A stretch of DNA of 5,592 nt from Methanocorpusculum sp. (GTDB taxonomy: Archaea > Halobacteriota > Methanomicrobia > Methanomicrobiales > Methanocorpusculaceae): positions 1-5,592 of the forward strand of contig JAUNXW010000112.1 of the NCBI GenBank assembly GCA_030539595.1. The letters are read 5' to 3'. Position numbers and translations under genes: made by a program. Below the pieces are notes generated by a model, which made no database searches, had not been told where the DNA came from, and worked only from the letters and a program-made list of their open reading frames with translations. Positions 1 through 3,249 of the stretch are shown here, piece by piece (the stretch's first letter is position 1; each line of letters begins with the position of its first letter).

Positions 1-101
1 ACGGATGCGTTGAGACGACGATGGATTATGATAAACTTATGGAAGCGGCTTCTTTGGGGCTTGAAACTCCGTTAAAGATTAATTACGATAAAACGGAGTA
101 G
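1..101 (+). CDS. C-terminal fragment of an unidentified protein
   Basis: The first complete codon is at 3, and the frame stays open for 32 codons to a TAG at 99-101. The 5' part lies outside the window. The visible residues are mixed polar and hydrophobic and end in LKINYDKTE. No membrane segment, metal-binding cluster or known motif is visible, and I do not recognise the family. Of the three forward frames this one gives the most protein-like tail: one alternative stops at 73-75 and the other is interrupted at once by TGA. It sits 51 nt upstream of the nuclease gene on the same strand, so it could belong to the same transcript. A TATA-like element in the gap argues that the nuclease gene can also start its own transcript. 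A reverse-strand gene here cannot be fully excluded. Confidence 0.5.
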   Translation, partial: GCVETTMDYDKLMEAASLGLETPLKINYDKTE

Positions 102-119
102 GATGCTTCAAAGCCTTCC

Positions 120-129
120 AATATTTTAC
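120..129 (+). promoter_or_regulatory. Possible TATA box of the nuclease-led operon
   Basis: AATATTTTAC is an AT-rich, TATA-like element centred about 28 nt upstream of the ATG at 153. Archaeal transcription normally starts about 25 nt downstream of the TATA centre. Initiation would therefore fall at or just before the start codon and give a leaderless or nearly leaderless mRNA. This fits the absence of any Shine-Dalgarno-like sequence before 153. The box is a weak match to the archaeal consensus, so the call is tentative. Confidence 0.3.
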
Positions 130-140
130 ACATCAGCACC

Positions 141-200
141 AATAATTAACGAATGGGCGTCGTAGAAGACATAAACACAGCCGCGAAAATAATTAACGAA
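141..200 (+). repeat. 13-bp direct repeat around the nuclease start codon
   Basis: AATAATTAACGAA occurs at 141-153 and again at 188-200, 47 bp apart. The first copy ends on the A of the start codon. The second encodes part of KIINEA in the protein. It may be chance in AT-rich sequence, a small duplication, or a binding site pair. Confidence 0.4.
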
Positions 201-1550
201 GCGGACGCTGTAACACTAATCTCTCACATTGACGCCGACGGAATCACAAGCGAAGCAATAGTCTCGCAGGCACTGACGCGGGCGGGAATCTCGGTGAACC
301 CTGTTTTTATTCGTCAGCTTGAACCCCTCACAATGAAACATATCCCAAAAGACGACACTCTGAAAATCTTCACAGACTTGGGAAGCGGTCAGCAGAACCT
401 TCTTGAAGAAGCAAAAATCTCTGCGGACAAAGTCATCATCCTTGACCACCACATAGCACAGGAAGCACCGAACGGAACAAAATATTTCCAGGTAAACTCA
501 CAATTCTACGGCGAAGAATACGCAAAGTGCAGCGCTGCCGGAATTGCTTATCTACTCGCGCGTAAAATAAGCGAATCAAACAAAGACCTTGCCAAACTTG
601 CTGTCGTCGGCAACATCGGCGACATGATGGCTCGCGAAAACTGCATGCTCACAGGCGCGGCTCACTGGATAGCAGAAGACGGAGAATCCGCGGGCAAAGT
701 AAAAATTGTGCGCGGAATAAACTGTTACGGCTTATCAACAAGAGCCCTTCACATAGTTCTTTCAAACTCCGACGACCCGATAATTCCCGGAATCTCCGGC
801 GCTCCCCAATCGGCAATTAAACTGCTCCTCAAAACAGGAATCTACAAATCCCAAACCGACACTAAAACTTTTGAAGAACTGAACACAGAAGAAATCAAAA
901 TATTATCAAGCGCTCTTGCTCAGCAGATGATTGCAAACGGTGAATCTCCAGAACGCTTAATCGCGGAAATTTATTTCTTTCCGGACGAAACTATAAAAAC
1001 ACCGCTTCGAAACGCCTCCGAATACGCCACAATGCTTAACGCATGCGGCAGATGGACAAAACCCAAGATAGGTGAAGCAGTCTGCTTCGGCGACCGCGGA
1101 ATAAAATACCGCGAAGCCGAACACATGCTCAGGCATCACCGTTCAATAATCCGCGAACTCTGCGAATACATTTTAGAAACCGGCGTCGAAGACATGGGAA
1201 GTATTCAGGCAATCAACACCGGAAACAGATACCCGGATACTATTGTCGGAATCGGTGCGGGGATGGCTCTTTCAAAACTTAACCCGGACAAACCCATTCT
1301 TGTGATGTGCGAGGTCTCTGACGAACCCGATTTATTAAAAATCTCAATGAGAACTTACGAAAAAGTTCTGCGCCGCGGTGTTGATTTACAGGAAGTTTTA
1401 GTCAAAGCATCCGCTGAATTCAACGGTGCGGGCGGTGGACATAATATTGCAGCGGGCGCATATATACCCAAAGGTTGTGAAAATGATTTCACCAGAAGAG
1501 TTAACGAACTTGTCGAAAACCAGTTTGCCGCGGGTTCGAAGAATCGCTGA
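153..1550 (+). CDS. recJ: RecJ-like DHH/DHHA1-family phosphoesterase (single-strand-specific exonuclease)
   Basis: The 465-residue product carries the full set of DHH phosphoesterase motifs. These are HIDADG at residues 25-30, TDLG at 74-77 (metal-binding D75), LDHH at 97-100 and GDM at 156-158. An NACGR segment at 296-300 is followed by a C-terminal DHHA1 domain ending in GGGH (427-430), the substrate-binding signature. Archaeal RecJ-like enzymes of this layout are Mn/Mg-dependent cytosolic exonucleases on single-stranded DNA and sometimes RNA. Some bind the GINS replication complex. Which paralogue this is cannot be told from sequence alone. Start choice: an in-frame TAA at 147-149 rules out any earlier start, and the next in-frame Met is residue 61, beyond motif I, so ATG 153 is secure. 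No ribosome binding site is visible, which suggests a leaderless mRNA. The 3' end overlaps the next gene by 68 nt. No catalytic residue appears to be missing. Confidence 0.9.
   Translation: MGVVEDINTAAKIINEADAVTLISHIDADGITSEAIVSQALTRAGISVNPVFIRQLEPLTMKHIPKDDTLKIFTDLGSGQQNLLEEAKISADKVIILDHHIAQEAPNGTKYFQVNSQFYGEEYAKCSAAGIAYLLARKISESNKDLAKLAVVGNIGDMMARENCMLTGAAHWIAEDGESAGKVKIVRGINCYGLSTRALHIVLSNSDDPIIPGISGAPQSAIKLLLKTGIYKSQTDTKTFEELNTEEIKILSSALAQQMIANGESPERLIAEIYFFPDETIKTPLRNASEYATMLNACGRWTKPKIGEAVCFGDRGIKYREAEHMLRHHRSIIRELCEYILETGVEDMGSIQAINTGNRYPDTIVGIGAGMALSKLNPDKPILVMCEVSDEPDLLKISMRTYEKVLRRGVDLQEVLVKASAEFNGAGGGHNIAAGAYIPKGCENDFTRRVNELVENQFAAGSKNR
1472..1480 (+). promoter_or_regulatory. Weak Shine-Dalgarno for the PUA gene
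   Basis: AGGTTGTGA matches 7 of 9 positions of the archaeal AGGAGGTGA-type site and lies 2 nt before the ATG at 1483. The spacing is tight. It sits inside the nuclease gene, so ribosomes translating that gene would pass over it. It supports 1483 rather than the earlier in-frame ATG at 1426. A GTG at 1477 is an in-frame alternative start but overlaps the site itself. Confidence 0.35.
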
Positions 1551-1974
1551 TTTCCAGTTCGGCAGAGGAGCAGGTCTGGCGCTGTTTCCCGACGACGTCA
1601 CGTTTGCGTATTCAAATACAAAAAGAGTGCGCTACGTAAATCTCGGAAAAGAAAGACTTGTAACTCTTCGCGCAAGCGACGGGCGCTTCACGCTCGGCTA
1701 CGCGGGAGCCAAACGTCTTCATGATTTCCTCCCGTCACCTTCAAACCGCGTCGAAATAATTGACGAAGCAGTTCCCTTTGTTGCTGACGGAAAAAATGCG
1801 ATGGCAAAACACGTTGTTAAAAGCGACAATGAAATTCTTGCCGAAGACGAAGTCTTTGTTGTGGACAAAGACGATAACCTGATTGCAACCGGTATGGCAG
1901 TTTTATCCGGATGCGAAATGATTGGGTTTAATTATGGTACAGCTGTAAAAACTAGACAAGGAAAAAATAAGTAA
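1483..1974 (+). CDS. TGT-type PUA-domain RNA-binding protein
   Basis: The product is 163 residues from ATG 1483. Residues 93-163 form a PUA domain: an AVPFVADGKNAMAKHVV segment, then EDEVFVVD (121-128), ATGMAVLSG (135-143) and a closing GTAVKTRQG (152-160). The preceding part (about 50-92, with LGYAGAKRLH at 71-80) resembles the pre-PUA domain of archaeosine tRNA-guanine transglycosylase, but the catalytic barrel is absent. It is therefore a stand-alone RNA-binding module, presumably cytosolic and directed at tRNA or rRNA. The exact target is unknown. The same frame stays open upstream to an ATG at 1426, but that would lengthen the overlap and adds a sequence not typical of the family. The conserved RVRRIADFQFG segment begins at residue 17, still within the nuclease gene, so overlap is unavoidable. 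The NAC gene begins 15 nt downstream, and translational coupling to both neighbours is likely. Confidence 0.82.
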   Translation: MISPEELTNLSKTSLPRVRRIADFQFGRGAGLALFPDDVTFAYSNTKRVRYVNLGKERLVTLRASDGRFTLGYAGAKRLHDFLPSPSNRVEIIDEAVPFVADGKNAMAKHVVKSDNEILAEDEVFVVDKDDNLIATGMAVLSGCEMIGFNYGTAVKTRQGKNK

Positions 1975-1975
1975 A

Positions 1976-1984
1976 AGAGTTGAT
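1976..1984 (+). promoter_or_regulatory. Ribosome binding site for NAC
   Basis: AGAGTTGAT matches 7 of 9 positions of GGAGGTGAT, the complement of the archaeal 16S rRNA 3' end, and ends 5 nt before the ATG at 1990. It falls in the 15-nt gap after the PUA stop codon. NAC can therefore be initiated independently even though the genes are nearly contiguous. Confidence 0.5.
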
Positions 1985-1989
1985 AAAAA

Positions 1990-2328
1990 ATGATGCCTGG
2001 AATTAATCCTAAACAAATGAAAGCCGCTATGAGAAAAATGGGTATGAAGATGGACGAAATCGAAAACGTTGAGAAAGTCGTCGTATATACTCCGTCGGGT
2101 AATTATGTGTTTGAAAATGCGCAGGTCGTAGGCGTTACAATGCAGGGACAGACCTCCTATCAGTTAACGGGCGACATGCACTTTGAAGAAGCCGCGGTTG
2201 TTATACCCGACTCCGACGTTGAACTTGTCGCAGGTCAGACTTCTGTTTCCCCCGAAAAAGCGAGAGAAGCTCTTGAAGAGTGCAAAGGCGACATCGCGGA
2301 AGCAATCTTGAAATTAACGGCAGTATGA
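1990..2328 (+). CDS. nac: Nascent polypeptide-associated complex protein (archaeal NAC, alpha type)
   Basis: This 112-residue protein has the standard archaeal NAC layout and length. A short N-terminal tail (MMPGINPKQMKAAMRKMGMK) leads into MDEIENVEKVVV. A NAC domain follows, at roughly residues 28-80, with TPSGNYVFENAQV (34-46) and GQTSYQLTG (53-61). A UBA domain fills about residues 84-112 (SPEKAREALEECKGDIAEAI, then LKL). Archaeal NAC forms a homodimer that binds the ribosome near the peptide exit tunnel and contacts emerging chains. The basic, Met/Lys-rich N-terminus is consistent with ribosome binding. A second ATG directly follows the first (1993), so the true start may be one codon later. 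The TGA stop overlaps the next start as ATGA, implying coupled synthesis with the tRNA methyltransferase. Confidence 0.95.
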   Translation: MMPGINPKQMKAAMRKMGMKMDEIENVEKVVVYTPSGNYVFENAQVVGVTMQGQTSYQLTGDMHFEEAAVVIPDSDVELVAGQTSVSPEKAREALEECKGDIAEAILKLTAV

Positions 2329-3059
2329 TCGGAAACAGGCGCGTTATTCTTCGCGGAAACAACCGTGAATACTACGTTAAGGCAGGCGAGGGTAAACTCT
2401 CCACCGATTTGGGCATGATAGATTTAGCAGACGCAGCGAATGCGGATGACGGCGGCGTTGTTTACACACATCTTGAAAAACCGTTTATGGTTCTTCTTCC
2501 GAAAGCGACCGACTTCTTTTCACACGGAAAAAGAACCGGCGCTCCGATGATGCCCAAAGATATCGGAACTGTTATTGCATACACCGGTATGTGTTCACGC
2601 GACAGAGTTCTTGATGCGGGAACAGGTTCGGGTATTGCGGCAATATTTTTCGGCGGGTGCGCAAAATCAGTTGTCACGTGTGAAGCCCGAGAAGATTTTT
2701 CAAAAATCGCGGCTGGAAATATCTCAGATGCCGGTCTTGAAAATGTTGAGGCAAGAGCCTGTGATTTTCTTGACGTAGCGGACGGACCTTACGATATCGT
2801 TCATCTTGATATGCAGATAGAAGCCTTTCACGTTAAACACGCCTACGAACTGTTAAGAAACGGCGGATACTTTGCGTCCTATACTCCTTTTCTTGAGCAG
2901 ACGTTCATTGTAATGGACGAGGCAAAAAAACTCTTCGGTGAAGATTCCGTAACAACTTTTGAGTGTATGGAACGCGAACTCACAAGAGGAAAAAGAGGAA
3001 CACGCCCATCAACAAGAGTTGGGCATACGGGTTACCTCACCGTCGCAAGAAAAATATAA
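2325..3059 (+). CDS. trmI: tRNA (adenine-N1)-methyltransferase, TrmI family
   Basis: The 244-residue, class I SAM-dependent methyltransferase resembles archaeal TrmI, which forms m1A at position 58 (and 57 in some archaea) of the tRNA T-loop, usually as a tetramer. A small N-terminal beta domain (about 1-65) precedes the MPKDIG segment at 76-81, the family's PKD motif. SAM motif I is VLDAGTGSG at 95-103, followed by acidic E120 (motif II) and DFLD at 147-150. LDM at 161-163 is the catalytic-region Asp. The C-terminus has RPSTRVGHTGYL (227-238), typical of the family. The frame is open upstream to an ATG at 2280. I choose ATG 2325 because it forms an ATGA overlap with the NAC stop and gives the expected length. 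No Shine-Dalgarno precedes it, so reinitiation after NAC is likely. Residues after LDM read QIEA instead of the Pro-rich stretch I would expect. Confidence 0.88.
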   Translation: MIGNRRVILRGNNREYYVKAGEGKLSTDLGMIDLADAANADDGGVVYTHLEKPFMVLLPKATDFFSHGKRTGAPMMPKDIGTVIAYTGMCSRDRVLDAGTGSGIAAIFFGGCAKSVVTCEAREDFSKIAAGNISDAGLENVEARACDFLDVADGPYDIVHLDMQIEAFHVKHAYELLRNGGYFASYTPFLEQTFIVMDEAKKLFGEDSVTTFECMERELTRGKRGTRPSTRVGHTGYLTVARKI

Positions 3060-3074
3060 TCTTCGAGACACATA

Positions 3075-3089
3075 TTTCTTTTTTCTTCT
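3075..3089 (+). terminator. T-rich transcription terminator after the methyltransferase gene
   Basis: A 15-nt pyrimidine stretch with 12 T and 3 C on the coding strand begins 16 nt after the methyltransferase stop. There is no convincing hairpin in front of it. Oligo-T tracts without a stem are the usual intrinsic terminators of euryarchaeal RNA polymerase, so this is the likely 3' end of the four-gene operon. Confidence 0.5.
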
Positions 3090-3110
3090 GTGTTGACGCC
3101 TTAAACTATG

Positions 3111-3124
3111 TTCATACACATGAA
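3111..3124. promoter_or_regulatory. Short palindrome, possible operator
   Basis: TTCATACACATGAA has perfect 5-bp arms (TTCAT/ATGAA) around a 4-nt centre. It lies about 30 nt upstream of the first TATA-like box of the ATPase gene, a position used by archaeal activators. A single short inverted repeat can easily arise by chance, so the regulatory reading is speculative. Confidence 0.2.
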
Positions 3125-3154
3125 TCCACCGAGTTTCACCTAACTAATGGAAGG

Positions 3155-3163
3155 ATTTATATC
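3155..3163 (+). promoter_or_regulatory. TATA box candidate 1 for the secretion ATPase
   Basis: ATTTATATC closely resembles the archaeal TATA consensus and is preceded by a purine-rich GGAAGG at 3149-3154, where a TFB-recognition element would lie. Predicted transcription start is about 3183-3187, giving a leader of roughly 65 nt that carries the ribosome binding site. I prefer it to the second candidate because of the purine-rich upstream context. Confidence 0.42.
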
Positions 3164-3175
3164 TTCACACAGAGA

Positions 3176-3186
3176 GTATATATCAT
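3176..3186 (+). promoter_or_regulatory. TATA box candidate 2 for the secretion ATPase
   Basis: GTATATATCAT is a second TATA-like element 20 nt downstream of the first. It would place the start near 3205 and shorten the leader to about 45 nt. The two could be alternative promoters, or one may be background in an AT-rich region. Confidence 0.3.
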
Positions 3187-3241
3187 ATCAAAAATAAAAC
3201 TATTACCAATAATTTTGTTTGAATCGATAAGCAGACCTTTC

Positions 3242-3245
3242 GAGG
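3242..3245 (+). promoter_or_regulatory. Ribosome binding site of the secretion ATPase
   Basis: GAGG lies 4 nt before the ATG at 3250. An in-frame TGA at 3220-3222 with no start codon in between makes 3250 the first possible start, and this site confirms it. Confidence 0.5.
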
Positions 3246-3249
3246 CGGT

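Larger units (their letters stand above)
3060..3249. other. 190-bp AT-rich intergenic region between operon and secretion ATPase
   Basis: This is the only sizeable non-coding stretch. It holds the T-rich terminator, a 14-bp palindrome, two TATA-like boxes and the ribosome binding site of the ATPase. A forward frame is open across it from inside the methyltransferase gene, but its translation (rich in F, H and I) looks non-coding. I see no tRNA, snoRNA or repeat array here. Confidence 0.6.

Noticed and set aside
1459..1467. CATATATAC as a TATA box for an internal promoter before the PUA gene
   Set aside because: Its centre is only about 20 nt from ATG 1483, so a start would fall inside the PUA coding sequence. 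The bases encode AYIP of the conserved nuclease C-terminus.
1426..1482. Earlier ATG for the PUA protein, extending it to 182 residues
   Set aside because: It would deepen the overlap with the conserved GGGH-containing end of the nuclease. A Shine-Dalgarno-like site and expected family length favour 1483.
2280..2324. Earlier ATG for the methyltransferase
   Set aside because: The extra 15 residues are an out-of-frame reading of the NAC UBA domain. ATG 2325 gives the typical ATGA junction and family length.
3093..3112. Bacterial-type promoter (TTGACG followed by TATGTT)
   Set aside because: The spacing is only 8 bp, and the gene set is archaeal, so sigma-type elements are not expected.
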